Shown here: positions 7,213-15,734 of the stretch, one piece after another
Layout: every line of letters starts with the position of its first letter
Numbering within the stretch: the first letter of the stretch is position 1
The notes under the pieces: model-generated
What the model was told of the DNA's origin: nothing
The model's input: the letters and a program-made list of their open reading frames with translations, nothing else
The model's database searches: none
Made by a program: the position numbers and the translations under genes
Source: CBDCPI01 sp965220245
GTDB lineage: Bacteria > Chloroflexota > Dehalococcoidia > Lucifugimonadales > UBA3495
DNA: 43,232 nt
Reading direction: 5' to 3'
Assembly (NCBI GenBank): GCA_965220245.1
Contig: CBDCPI010000005.1
Span: 1-43,232 of the forward strand

Positions 7213-8040
7213 GTGACAGACGTAGCATCCATCGTTTCCACGACGCAAGCCTACTACGACGGCCCTGCTGACGAGATCTACCGGACTATCTGGGGCGACA
7301 ACATACACCTTGGCGTCTACTGCAGCGAGGAATGCCACCAGCTGGAGGCCAAGGAACACACCAACGAGATTATGGCTACTGCCGTACCGCTGGGGCCGGA
7401 CATACAAGTCCTTGACCTCGGCTGCGGCTATGGCTCGGCCGCCCGCTACCTTGCCGCAAGCTTCGGCTGCAGGGTCACCGGCACCAACATCAGCGAAAAG
7501 GAGCTGGAGCTGGCCCGCACCCGCAGCAAGGAGGCTCACCTCGAACACCTGCTGAACTTCGAGTACGGGGACTTTCATCAACTGGGATACTCCGATGAGT
7601 CCTTCGACGTGATCTGGAGCCAGGATGCGTTCCTTCATGCAGCCGACAAGATGGCGGTGCTGTCGGAGTGCCGCCGCGTCCTCAGGCCGGGTGGCGCGCT
7701 TGTCTTTACCGACATCCTGGTGTCGCGGGAAACCCCGGACGAGGATCGGGCAAGAATATACGACCGGGTGAAGTCGCCGGACATGTGGGACCTGGGAGAC
7801 TACCGAAGGGCTTTCTCCAGCCTGAAATTCCCCATCACCAGGGAGGAGGACTGGTCGCGTAATGTGGCACCTTCATATGCTTGGGTGAGGGACGGGCTTC
7901 AAGAGAAACGGGAGGCCCTGCTGCCACGCGTCGGCGCCGAGACCATCGACAACACCGTTGCGTCCCTGACCTTCTGGGTTGAGTCGGCAGAATCGGGCAA
8001 GATCGGCTGGGCGCTGATAGTAGCAAAGAAACCTGAGTGA
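7213..8040 (+). CDS. SAM-dependent methyltransferase, glycine/sarcosine/dimethylglycine N-methyltransferase-like
   Basis: The 275-residue product has the class I methyltransferase fold: motif I VLDLGCGYGSAARYL at 66-80, TGTNISEKELELA after it, FDVIWSQDAFLHAADK as the post-core motif and VLRPGGALVFTDIL near 155-170. The N-terminal YYDGPADEIYRTIWGDNIHLGVY segment and the WSQDAxLH motif are typical of the sarcosine/dimethylglycine methyltransferases that make glycine betaine, so a methylated-amine product is likely. The exact substrate cannot be fixed. GTG 7213 is the start, with AGGAGA just upstream. It lies between two IS630 copies and may be transferred cargo. Confidence 0.78.
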   Translation: MTDVASIVSTTQAYYDGPADEIYRTIWGDNIHLGVYCSEECHQLEAKEHTNEIMATAVPLGPDIQVLDLGCGYGSAARYLAASFGCRVTGTNISEKELELARTRSKEAHLEHLLNFEYGDFHQLGYSDESFDVIWSQDAFLHAADKMAVLSECRRVLRPGGALVFTDILVSRETPDEDRARIYDRVKSPDMWDLGDYRRAFSSLKFPITREEDWSRNVAPSYAWVRDGLQEKREALLPRVGAETIDNTVASLTFWVESAESGKIGWALIVAKKPE

Positions 8041-8155
8041 CAGTGCCCGGCTGATTGTGTTTAAGCCCCGGGAAATTGACTAAACCTTGAGTGCTGAATT
8101 CGGGTGCTGTCTCAGGAAGGGAGAGCAGACGCTTCAGTCAGGGCCTGTTTGACAT

Positions 8156-8314
8156 CTATTGCTGCGGGGGCCGCACGTGCTGTGCCAGCTGGCGGATGGT
8201 CTCGGTGAAAGTCCGGTCGCTGTCCCTCATCTCGGGGAATTCCTCTCCGAGGGGTGTGCTGCCGATCAACCGATACATTTCCGCAACACCCTTAAAGAGG
8301 TGCGGGGTCATTCC
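8156..8314 (-). pseudogene. 3' remnant of a DUF1932-type NAD(P)-dependent oxidoreductase
   Basis: On the minus strand about 52 codons read MTPHLFKGVAEMYRLIGSTP, then LGEEFPEMRDSDRTFTETI and a stop. This resembles the C-terminal end (x-MYRxxGxTPL-x-E-x-PExRD) of the 3-hydroxyisobutyrate-dehydrogenase-like proteins with a DUF1932 domain. The reading frame runs directly into the left end of IS630 copy B at 8315, and the missing N-terminal NAD-binding part is not found on the other side. The insertion, possibly with a deletion, has therefore cut the gene. The family call rests on a short segment. Confidence 0.55.
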
Positions 8315-9563
8315 TAAACCAAAGCGAAGGTGAAACCCGCATATACGTCGGCTAGAATCAGGGAGTCATAGCGTCAGGAACGGGAGCGGGCTGAGTGAGG
8401 ATGGGTATGAGGGGGATAAGGCCGGACTTGGAGCGGTGGCAGTTGGATTTGGCTGGTGTGCGCCGCAGGATGTACCTGGCGCCGACGCCTCGGGAAAGAG
8501 AACGGTGGCACGCTCTGTGGCTCCTGTGCCGGGGCATGACCGCCTCTGCCACTGCCCAGGCACTGGGCCGGGATGCTCACACCATCGGCAGATGGGCCAC
8601 CGCCTTTAGCGAGGGAGGTCCGGCGGCCCTGATATTCGAACAGTCCGGTGGTTCCCCCCCGCCCTCGAAGAGGCGCAGCAGGCGGCGTTGAGTGCCGCGG
8701 TGCAGGAGTTGCCCACCAAGTCGGGCATCGTAATGGCCAACTGGACCCCTCGGCAAGCTCAGGAGGAAGGTGGTGCGGCAGTTCCTCTCTGAGCGCTTCA
8801 GTATCAGCCTGAGCCGCAGCACTTGCCTGAACTATCTGCACCGTCTGGGATTCGTGCTAAAGCGCCCCAAGAAGCGTCTGCTCAAGGCTGATGCGGAGAA
8901 ACGGGAGGCCTTCGTGGCGGAGTACGCCACCCTGGCATCCCAGGCTCAAGAGTCCGGGGAGAAGATATTCTTCGCCGACGAGGCTCACTTCCGTGCGGAC
9001 GCCGAGTTGCGGGGCAAGTGGGTGCTGAGGGCAGAGCCAGCCTTGGTGGACTCGACCAGCCCGCGCTACGGAGAGAAGGCCAGCTACTATTCGGCGGTGT
9101 GCTTGGAGATCGGCGAGGTGGAGTGGATAGAACTGGAGGGGAACAGCAACAGCGAAACGTTGGCAGCCTTCCTGGAGCAGTTGCGGGAGAGGCAAGGCGG
9201 TCGGCTGAACGTGATCTGGGACAACGTGCCGGCCCACCGGGGAGAGGCGGTGCGGGAATGGCTGGGCAAGCCCGGAGTGAATCTGCGGCTGGTGAACCTG
9301 CCGGGATACAGCCCGGACTTCAACGCCGACGAGACCATCTGGGGCTGGGCGAGAGAGGAGGCCACCGGAAATCTGTGCTTGGGAACCAAGAAGCTGGTTC
9401 AGGAGAGGGTCGGGAACTTCTCCGATGGGCTGGCCGGGCGGAAAGAGGAGGTCAAGCGTCGCTGCCGGACCATCCTGCAATCAAGAGCAGAGGGGCTCCC
9501 GCGTAACCCTCATACCAATCCCCACCACCGACCATATGCACATCCCACCTTGGCTTTAGTTTA
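8315..9563 (+). mobile_element. IS630-family insertion sequence, copy B
   Basis: The left end TA-AACCAAAGCGAAGGTG begins at 8315. The right end, in reverse complement from 9563, reads TA-AACTAAAGCCAAGGTGGG. Orientation is the same as copy A and length is 1,249 bp. The transposase gene is disrupted. The two copies could have formed a composite unit around the methyltransferase, but their divergence suggests separate insertion events. Confidence 0.83.
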
Positions 9564-9564
9564 G
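8395..9564 (+). pseudogene. IS630-family transposase, copy B, disrupted
   Basis: The first frame (GTG 8395, or ATG 8401, to 8691) encodes the helix-turn-helix part. A C7 run at 8654-8660 would allow the same -1 shift as in copy A. After that shift the frame meets a stop near 8793, because 8746-8764 (CCCCTCGGCAAGCTCAGGA) replaces the sequence seen in copy A and adds a net 16 bases. The catalytic part then continues in another frame from 8770 with FADEAHFRAD, VIWDNVPAHRG and YSPDFNADETIWGW intact. The C-terminus also differs in frame from copy A. The intruding segment matches the core of the dispersed repeat at 15942-15960 at 18 of 19 bases. Confidence 0.75.
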
Positions 9565-9637
9565 GTTTGTCAAAGGGGCTCAACAAAAGCCGGCGCAGGT
9601 CATCAAGGTCTATTTGCAGGTGGTCATCGAGCGGACG

Positions 9638-9994
9638 CTACCTGCGGAATAGTCCCCTTATAAACCCTGCTATTCTGCCTACTCCGGTGCTCGCTAAGTT
9701 CGCTGCGGCTCCCGCCGGTCCCAAGAGCTGCAAAACAGGAGTTGCCTGGGCAACGTCCTTGGCCGCATCGCGCAGATACCCTGTCGTCTCTTTGATGTTG
9801 GCTGTTGCGTCAACTATGTTCGGGGCTGCCTCGACGGCGCTCGCGGTAACCTTTTCGAAGTTGAGTGCGGACCGGCGCAGCGTGGGAATCACTTTGACGA
9901 GCCCAATGGTCAGGGTGACGCATAAGACGGCCCCTGCCACCATCAATATGATGGCGACTATATCCCGGGTTAGGTCTGCCCATCCAGAGTCCAT
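9638..9994 (-). CDS. Small membrane-anchored protein, function unknown
   Basis: The 118-residue product begins MDSGWADLTRDIVAIILMVA, with one membrane span at about 10-34. A long amphipathic helical region follows (NFEKVTASAVEAAPNIVDA and KETTGYLRDAAKDVAQ), then a basic tail ending GLFRR. The layout resembles DUF948-like single-span proteins but I would not assign the family. The start at 9994 is chosen because a perfect AGGAGG lies 9 bases upstream; a longer frame to 10027 has no such site. The gene is convergent with IS630 copy B, and 311 bases separate its start from the + strand CoA-transferase gene. Confidence 0.7.
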   Translation of the reverse strand: MDSGWADLTRDIVAIILMVAGAVLCVTLTIGLVKVIPTLRRSALNFEKVTASAVEAAPNIVDATANIKETTGYLRDAAKDVAQATPVLQLLGPAGAAANLASTGVGRIAGFIRGLFRR

Positions 9995-10317
9995 GCTTTT
10001 TGGCCTCCTGATTATGTTTATTCTCAAGCCTACCCTGATTATCGAGCGAAGTGTGGTTAGACGGCTCGATTACTTCAACGCAGACAGGGATTCTTACAGA
10101 GCAATCGCATTCTCCGAAAGAGGAAGGAAGGGAACCATTAAGGTTTAAGGTACTGGTTCGCCACGAGTGGTTTCCTTAGGCAATAAAAGGGCCCTGGTCA
10201 AGAAGTCCTGAAGGTGGCCCAAGCCACGCTCCCATACTATAATGGGGCCGTATCCAAGAAGGTCACCGGTTCCCCCGTGACCGCAGCTCCATCGATACTC
10301 TGCACGTGGAGGTACCC

Positions 10318-11004
10318 ATGCCCGATAATGGGGAGGAGAAGCCAAAACTTCGTCGGCAAGCAATGTGCGACCGGCTGGCAATGGAATTTCAAGACGAGTG
10401 GATCGTGAACCTCGGTGTTGGGATGCCAACCTTGTGTTCCAACTACGTCGATCCGGCGAAGGACATTATTTTCCACTCGGAAAATGGCGTGATCGGCTAT
10501 GGCCCCTTGGCGCCCGAGGGTGAGGAGGACCGGCATCTGGTCAACGCCAGCTCCCAGCACGTCACCGTGCGGCCGGGAATGGCCATAGTGCATCACGCCG
10601 ACTCCTTCGCGCTCATTCGCAGCGGCATGGTCGACGTTACGGTAATGGGCGCCTATGAAGTCGCGGAGAACGGCGACTTCGCCAACTGGCGCATCCCCAC
10701 CCGCAAGGGTGGCGGCATCGGTGGGGCCATGGACTTGGCGGCCTGCGCCAAGCGGGTCTTTATCGCCATGGAGCATGTGACCCGGGAGGGTGAACCCCGG
10801 CTGCTGCAAAGCTGCAATCTGCCGGTCACCGCCCCCGGCGTGGTTTCCTTGGTGGCTACCGACTTGGGCCTGTTCGAAGTGACCTCGGAAGGTTTCAAGC
10901 TGTTGGAGTACGCCCCCGGCTGGAGCCCGGAAGATATTCAGGAACTTACCGGCGCCGAGTTGATCATTCCCGAGGACCTGCGGGCCTTCCGCTTTAGGGA
11001 CTAG
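10318..11004 (+). CDS. CoA-transferase subunit B (3-oxoacid CoA-transferase type)
   Basis: Family I CoA-transferases move CoA between a CoA ester and a free acid, using alpha and beta subunits. The 228-residue product is a beta subunit: VNLGVGMPTLCSNYV, then FHSENGVIGYGP with the catalytic glutamate (Glu55), VMGAYEVAENGDFANW, and RKGGGIGGAMDLA. ATG 10318 has GGAGG five bases before it; GTG 10306 is an alternative. The alpha subunit, normally next door, is absent: upstream is a 311-base region with no gene. The partner must lie elsewhere or has been lost. Substrate unknown. Confidence 0.88.
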   Translation: MPDNGEEKPKLRRQAMCDRLAMEFQDEWIVNLGVGMPTLCSNYVDPAKDIIFHSENGVIGYGPLAPEGEEDRHLVNASSQHVTVRPGMAIVHHADSFALIRSGMVDVTVMGAYEVAENGDFANWRIPTRKGGGIGGAMDLAACAKRVFIAMEHVTREGEPRLLQSCNLPVTAPGVVSLVATDLGLFEVTSEGFKLLEYAPGWSPEDIQELTGAELIIPEDLRAFRFRD

Positions 11005-11044
11005 ATGGCCGCGATGCCGCGATGGTTCTCCGATTTCCGGTCAA

Positions 11045-11115
11045 ACGGTCCTTCGACTCCGCTCCGCTGCGCTCAGGATGAGCGTTTCTGTGTTGGTGCG
11101 CTCATCAACTCTGAA
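11045..11115. repeat. Dispersed intergenic repeat, inverted relative to 3903-3968
   Basis: CTTCGACTCCGCT..GCGCTCAGGATGAGCG..TCTGTGT is the reverse complement, with small changes, of the repeat between grdC and grdA. Both copies are flanked by CAACTCTGAACAG. It lies between the CoA-transferase and amidohydrolase genes. Confidence 0.6.
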
Positions 11116-11193
11116 CAGCTACGGCCGTGGGTCACCCCGGAGCTATAACGGAATCACCGGGTTCTCGCCCGAGTCAGCCCAAAGGAGCCCCTA

Positions 11194-12000
11194 ATGGTAG
11201 TGGTAGATACTCACTGTCACGCATCACCCTATTGGTTCGAACCAATAGAGGTGCTGTTGGATGAAATGATCAGAAACGGTGTCGATAAAGCGGCGCTGAT
11301 CCAGTTTCGCGGCGTTTACGATAATTCCTACCTGATCGAGAGTGTGAGAAGGTTCCCGGGCCGGTTCTCGGCAGTAGTGATCGTGGACACCAACCAGGCT
11401 GACGCTCCACAACGGTTGCAAGAATGGGTGCAGCAGGGGGCCGAAGGGGTGCGTCTCAATCCACTGGAACGCTCTCCGGGCAGCGACCCGCTGGCTATTT
11501 GGCGGACCGCGGCCGAGTTGGGGCAGGTGGTAAGCTGTTTGGGCACTGTTGAGGAGTTTGCTTCGCCGGAGTTCGAGAGCGTCATTCAGGAATTTCCCAA
11601 CCTGAACATCATCATCGAGCACCTAGGAGGAGTCGGCGCGTTCTTCGGCCAAGGCAGGGCCGACCCAACGCCAGCGTATGACATCTACAATAGAGTACTG
11701 GCGTTGGCCAAGTATCCCAACACCTACATGAAAGTACCGGGCTTGGGGGAGATTTGCCCGCGGCCGATGCCCATGGTCCAGCCGATGCCCTTCACCGACA
11801 TTCCGCCGGTCGTCGAGATGGCCCTTGACGCCTTCGGCGCCAACCGGTTGATGTGGGGTAGCGATTTCCCGCCTTCGGCCGCCCGCGAGGGCTACGGCAA
11901 CACCTTGCGGTTTCCCAGGGAGCACGTCAAGTTCAAGAGTGAGGAAGACAAAGAGTGGGTCTTTGGCAAGACGGCCATGACCCTGTGGAAGTTTCCTTAG
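11194..12000 (+). CDS. Amidohydrolase family protein (amidohydrolase 2 type)
   Basis: The 268-residue product is a metal-dependent TIM-barrel hydrolase or decarboxylase. VVDTHCHASPYW near the N-terminus gives the HxH metal motif. NIIIEHLGGVGAFF supplies the later histidine, and LMWGSDFPPSAAREGY gives the C-terminal aspartate of the family. The ACMSD-like amidohydrolase 2 group acts on ring or carboxylic compounds; the exact substrate cannot be read off. ATG 11194 follows AAAGGAG. It is followed by two LLM flavin oxidoreductase genes on the same strand, which suggests one catabolic cluster. Codons 13-18 contain a perfect 20-bp palindrome. Confidence 0.85.
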   Translation: MVVVDTHCHASPYWFEPIEVLLDEMIRNGVDKAALIQFRGVYDNSYLIESVRRFPGRFSAVVIVDTNQADAPQRLQEWVQQGAEGVRLNPLERSPGSDPLAIWRTAAELGQVVSCLGTVEEFASPEFESVIQEFPNLNIIIEHLGGVGAFFGQGRADPTPAYDIYNRVLALAKYPNTYMKVPGLGEICPRPMPMVQPMPFTDIPPVVEMALDAFGANRLMWGSDFPPSAAREGYGNTLRFPREHVKFKSEEDKEWVFGKTAMTLWKFP

Positions 12001-12089
12001 AGAGTGTGTGACAAGTTCCCTCTCCTGCCGGGTGAGGGCGATTCCTGCTGTGGACTACCTTGGCAATCGCCGGCAATCGCCAGGTATTT

Positions 12090-12152
12090 CCCCTCATCCC
12101 TTCGGCAGGCTCAGGACAGGCCTAACCTTCTCCCCAAGGAGAAGGGACTTTT
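12090..12152. repeat. Dispersed intergenic repeat, second copy of the block at 310-366
   Basis: The block TTCGGCAGGCTCAGGACAGG, then CCTAACCTTCTCCCCAA and GAGAAGGGA, is nearly identical to the copy at the start of the window. It occupies the 225-base gap between the amidohydrolase and the first LLM gene. The open frame that crosses it from 12004 is not the true start of the LLM gene. Confidence 0.65.
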
Positions 12153-12225
12153 GAAACATCCTCTTAACCGAGGTTCCGTAGCTAGAGCCCGGTTGGACCC
12201 GCCAAATGGTTATTTAGGGAAGGAT

Positions 12226-13389
12226 ATGAAAGACAAGATTGAAGTGTTCTGGTTCTCGGAGCAGCCTTACGCCCACGTTACCGAGGAAGACCTGGAGCAG
12301 TACGACTCCGGACGGCTCGGGTTCCCCAACACCTTTTTCGACCCGGAAAGGGCCCACGTTCTATATAACCAGTACCACGACCAGTATGCTTGGGCCGACG
12401 AAGTGGGCTTTGACGGGATAATGTCCAACGAGCACCACGCCTCCTACTGGTGCATGAAGCCGGCGGTCAACCTGGACGCCGCAGTTATTGCCAAGGTGAC
12501 CAAGCAGGCCAAGATCGCCATCCTTGGCAATGTTATTGCGGTCAACGACCCGATTCGCATGGCCGAAGAGATCGCCATGCTGGACTGCTATTCCGGAGGC
12601 CGGGTAATTTCAGGCTTCGTCCGGGGGACGGCGGTGGAGAGCATCATGGCTGGCATTCTTCCGGCGGATAACCGGGAGAGATTTGAGGAAGCCCACGATT
12701 TAATCCTCAAGTGCTGGACTACACCGGGCCCCTTCCGCTACGAGGGCAAGCACTATCATTACCGGGCGGTCAATCCTTGGGTGTTGCCGGTGCAGAAACC
12801 GCACCCGCCGGTATGGTTCCCTGGGTTGTCCAGCCCGGAGAGCGTGGTCTGGGCCGCCCAACATCAGCACCCCTACATGAACCTGGGGTCGTTGCTGGAC
12901 TACACCGAGCAACTGCGGAATATCTATGTCGACACCGCCAAGGAAGTGGGCTTCCAACCGGGCCCGGAGCACTTTGGCTACCTGTTGCGGGTTTTGGTCG
13001 CCGACACTGATGAGAAAGCCCAGGACATCGGGCGTACTTTTATGTGGACCGAGTTGCATCGCAACAAGGGACCTCGGGAACACAACGACCCGCCGGGTTA
13101 CCAGTCTCGCCAAGCGGTCCAGATTCAAAGGACGTTGCCGGGAGCCGGAGGGTTCGGTCGACGCATGACCTACGAAGAGCTACAGGGCGTGGACAACCTT
13201 ATCGTCGGGAGTCCGGACACCGTAACCAGGAAGCTCAGCGGAATCGTCGAGCGGCTCAATCCGGGTTGGCTGCACATATACGGCAATGAGGGCGATATGG
13301 CCCATCAAGACGTGATGCGCTCCATCGAACTTCTGGGCAAAGAGGTGATTCCGGCATTGCACGAGATCCAGTTGCAACCCTACGAATAA
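12226..13389 (+). CDS. LLM class flavin-dependent oxidoreductase (1)
   Basis: The 387-residue product belongs to the bacterial luciferase-like monooxygenases, TIM-barrel enzymes that use FMNH2 or F420H2. Supporting segments are the ADEVGFDGIMSNEHH strand and helix, KIAILGNVIAVNDPIRMAEEIAMLD, and GGRVISGFVRGTAVESI followed by NRERFEEAHDLILKCW. The start is ATG 12226 after GGAAGGAT; the longer frame from 12004 runs through a dispersed repeat. The second LLM gene follows within 45 bases, so the two are probably cotranscribed. The substrate is unknown; the luciferase-like proteins in this window share the fold but have diverged from each other. Confidence 0.88.
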   Translation: MKDKIEVFWFSEQPYAHVTEEDLEQYDSGRLGFPNTFFDPERAHVLYNQYHDQYAWADEVGFDGIMSNEHHASYWCMKPAVNLDAAVIAKVTKQAKIAILGNVIAVNDPIRMAEEIAMLDCYSGGRVISGFVRGTAVESIMAGILPADNRERFEEAHDLILKCWTTPGPFRYEGKHYHYRAVNPWVLPVQKPHPPVWFPGLSSPESVVWAAQHQHPYMNLGSLLDYTEQLRNIYVDTAKEVGFQPGPEHFGYLLRVLVADTDEKAQDIGRTFMWTELHRNKGPREHNDPPGYQSRQAVQIQRTLPGAGGFGRRMTYEELQGVDNLIVGSPDTVTRKLSGIVERLNPGWLHIYGNEGDMAHQDVMRSIELLGKEVIPALHEIQLQPYE

Positions 13390-13432
13390 GGGCGTGTGGT
13401 TATCTTAACTCGATTCTTGAGAGGCGTTGTTT

Positions 13433-14623
13433 ATGATTGCTAATTTCAGCAGCCTGTTTGCCGGCCACGTGGACATGGACGACATTGGCTACGGCGGCAC
13501 CCCGGTCAACGACCGGTCCTTCTCCGACGACCACTTGGCCACCGGCTTGGATAAAGCCGTAGCCATCGCCCAGCTACTGGACCGCACCGGCTACGAGTCT
13601 TTCTGGATGGCCGAGCACCATTTTCAGCCCGAAGGCTACGAGTGCATACCCAATCTACTGTTGCTCAACGTGCACTTGGCCCACTTGACCAAAAACATCC
13701 GGCTGGGATGTGCCTTTAACATCGCCCCCATGTGGCACCCTCTCCGCTTGGCCGAAGATTTCGCCACCGCCGATATTCTCACCAAGGGACGGGTAATATT
13801 CGGCGTGGGCCGCGGCTACCATACCCGGGAAGTGGAATCTTTCGGGCAGCCGTTGTTGGACCAAGACGCTAACCGGGACCTGTTCGAAGAGCAGGTTGAA
13901 GTCCTCGTAAAGGCCTTCAACGAGCGCTCTTTCTCTCACCACGGCAATTACTATCAAATACCGCCTAGAGGAATTCCCTACCGGGGTTACGAGTTGGAGG
14001 AGATTACCTTGGTGCCGCGTCCGGCCAATCTGCCGGTGGAAATCTGGCAGCCCATTCAAGGCGGCACGCCGCGAGCCTTGGATTTCATGGCTAAACACCG
14101 GATCAAGGGTATCATCGGCGGCGGCGTGGCTGAGGGTGGCGCCATGGACAGTGTGATCGAAGGCTACCGGGATGCTCTGGTGCGCAGCGGGCGCGACGCC
14201 GAGTTGGGCGAAGACCTCGCCGTGGGCTTTCACTGCCACTTGGCCCCCACCAAGGAGCAAGGAATCAAGGAAGCCTCCAACTACTTTGAAGAGAACCTTA
14301 AGATGTTTGGGCCGCTGCGCCTGACCCGCCGCCTCAGCGAAGAGCAGATAAGAGATATCAGCGACCGTCATCGGGCGCCCACCGCGGGCCTTCCCACCAT
14401 GGAGGAAGCGGTGCAGAGCGGAGCTTTCTTGTGCGGGCCTCCGGACCAAGTAATTGAGCAACTCAAAGGCGTCGAGGAAAGGTATCCGGGACTGGCCCAC
14501 ATAAACGTAGGTCAGCCGGTGGGAACACCGCAGAGCGTCATCTTGGAGCAACTCCAGTGGTTCGCTGAGGAGGTAATGCCCGCTTTCAAGGGCAAGGTGG
14601 AGGAGCCGGTCCCCGCCGACTAG
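13433..14623 (+). CDS. LLM class flavin-dependent oxidoreductase (2)
   Basis: The 396-residue product has the luciferase-like pattern: TGYESFWMAEHHFQPEGYECIPN, NIRLGCAFNIAPMWHPLRLAEDFATAD and GRVIFGVGRGYHTREVE. A long C-terminal part follows with HCHLAPTKEQGIKEASNYFEENLK. The GRGYHTREVE block is where the family binds the flavin phosphate. ATG 13433 is preferred to the TTG at 13427 because GAGG precedes it. It is the second gene of the amidohydrolase-LLM-LLM run and is followed by a probable terminator. Confidence 0.88.
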   Translation: MIANFSSLFAGHVDMDDIGYGGTPVNDRSFSDDHLATGLDKAVAIAQLLDRTGYESFWMAEHHFQPEGYECIPNLLLLNVHLAHLTKNIRLGCAFNIAPMWHPLRLAEDFATADILTKGRVIFGVGRGYHTREVESFGQPLLDQDANRDLFEEQVEVLVKAFNERSFSHHGNYYQIPPRGIPYRGYELEEITLVPRPANLPVEIWQPIQGGTPRALDFMAKHRIKGIIGGGVAEGGAMDSVIEGYRDALVRSGRDAELGEDLAVGFHCHLAPTKEQGIKEASNYFEENLKMFGPLRLTRRLSEEQIRDISDRHRAPTAGLPTMEEAVQSGAFLCGPPDQVIEQLKGVEERYPGLAHINVGQPVGTPQSVILEQLQWFAEEVMPAFKGKVEEPVPAD

Positions 14624-14701
14624 CCGCCGCTTTTGTTGACCGGGGTATCGGTTAGCCGGGGTACCGGTGACCAGCGTATCGGAGGCTAAGGAATCGGTGA
14701 A

Positions 14702-14737
14702 GTCCCACCCAAAAAGTCGAGGTGGGACCTTTGCCTT
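14702..14737 (+). terminator. Probable intrinsic terminator after the LLM pair
   Basis: GTCCCACC (14702-14709) pairs with GGTGGGAC (14721-14728) around an 11-base loop, followed by CTTTGCCTTT. The stem has eight pairs, mostly GC. It lies 80 bases past the LLM stop codon and upstream of a Uma2 gene. The preceding segment 14636-14690 repeats CCGGGGTATCGGTT-like words three times. Confidence 0.55.
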
Positions 14738-14853
14738 TAACCTTCCCACGCACGGCAACACCCGCAGGCGGCATGTGTTCCGCCAGAGGCGGATTTACCT
14801 CTGATACGATAGGATGACAAGGGTAAACCCTTACTGCCAAGCGGAGGCCCGCA

Positions 14854-15690
14854 ATGACCACGATGCTCGCTTACCACCGCCAGACTGACATCGACTATAG
14901 CAGCCTGGACTTTAACCCCGACGAACCTGAACCGCTGCCGGACGCCATGATTCAAAATCCTGTCCTGCTTGAAGTCCTGTCGGTTTTAGCCGCCCGCTTC
15001 ACCGAAAACAACCGTCGGCCCGATGTGTTTCTCGACAGCAACACCTTCATCTGCTACAACCCCAACAACCTGAACGTGCGGGTGGGGCCGGACTGCTACC
15101 TGGCCTTCGGGGTGGATGCGCGGGCCATCCGGGAACGGAAGTTGTACCTGCCCTGGGAAGCGGGGAAGCCGCCGGACTTTGTTCTGGAAGTGGCCTCGGA
15201 GACCACGGCGCGGCATGACCTGACCGGGAAACGCCTTATCTACGCCCAAATGGGCGTCCCGGAATACTGGCGGTTCGACCCTACCGGAGGGGAGCACTAC
15301 GGGCAACCCTTGGCTGGGGATGAATTGGTTGAGGGCGTCTACCGCGCTATTGACCTTATCACCGCCCCGGATGGGGTATTGAGGGGGTACAGCCCGGTAT
15401 TGGGGCTGTACTTGGGCTGGGAGGAAGGCGGGCTCAGCCTGCAAGACCCGGAGACTGGACTCAACCTTAGCAACCTGTACCAGACGGAGGAGGCGCGGCG
15501 GGCTGCCGAAGCCGCCCTGCGGGCCGAGCAGGAGGCGCGAGGGCCCGCCGAAGCCGCCCTGCGGGCCGAGCAGGAGGCGCGAGGGCGCGCCGAAGCCGCC
15601 CTGCGGGCTGAGCAGGAGGCGCGAGAGGCTGCGGAAACCAGGATAAGGCTCCTTGAGCAGGAGTTAAGGACCCGGCGGTTAGAGGGGTAG
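14854..15690 (+). CDS. Uma2 family endonuclease-like protein (1) with coiled-coil tail
   Basis: The 278-residue product belongs to Uma2 (DUF820), a restriction-endonuclease-like fold family. Diagnostic parts are PEPLPDAMIQNPVLLEVLSVL, FLDSNTFICYNPNNLNVRVGPD, PPDFVLEVASETTARHDLTGKRLIYAQMGVPEYWRFD and GVLRGYSP. The D-(E)xE and K/Q residues of a PD-(D/E)XK site are present in LEVASETT. The tail consists of three 14-residue repeats AEAALRAEQEARGP encoded at 15505-15630, predicted coiled coil. Two paralogues with the same head and shorter tails occur at 23389 and 35924. The role of Uma2 proteins is not established. Confidence 0.85.
   Translation: MTTMLAYHRQTDIDYSSLDFNPDEPEPLPDAMIQNPVLLEVLSVLAARFTENNRRPDVFLDSNTFICYNPNNLNVRVGPDCYLAFGVDARAIRERKLYLPWEAGKPPDFVLEVASETTARHDLTGKRLIYAQMGVPEYWRFDPTGGEHYGQPLAGDELVEGVYRAIDLITAPDGVLRGYSPVLGLYLGWEEGGLSLQDPETGLNLSNLYQTEEARRAAEAALRAEQEARGPAEAALRAEQEARGRAEAALRAEQEAREAAETRIRLLEQELRTRRLEG
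15505..15630 (+). repeat. Three tandem 42-bp repeats inside the Uma2 gene
   Basis: Units at 15505-15546, 15547-15588 and 15589-15630 are near identical at the DNA level and each encodes AEAALRAEQEAR plus two residues. Near-identity of the DNA implies recent expansion by slippage or unequal recombination. Confidence 0.85.
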
Positions 15691-15734
15691 CTGGCCCCAT
15701 CGCTATAGCCCTGCCCTGGGTTGCAGGGTCTCTT

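Noticed and set aside
11229..11248. Possible tRNA T-arm (GGTTCGAACC)
   Set aside because: It lies inside the amidohydrolase coding region and the surrounding bases do not fold into a cloverleaf.
13655..14761. 368-codon minus-strand frame
   Set aside because: Shadow of the LLM (2) gene, whose luciferase-like motifs are clear on the + strand.
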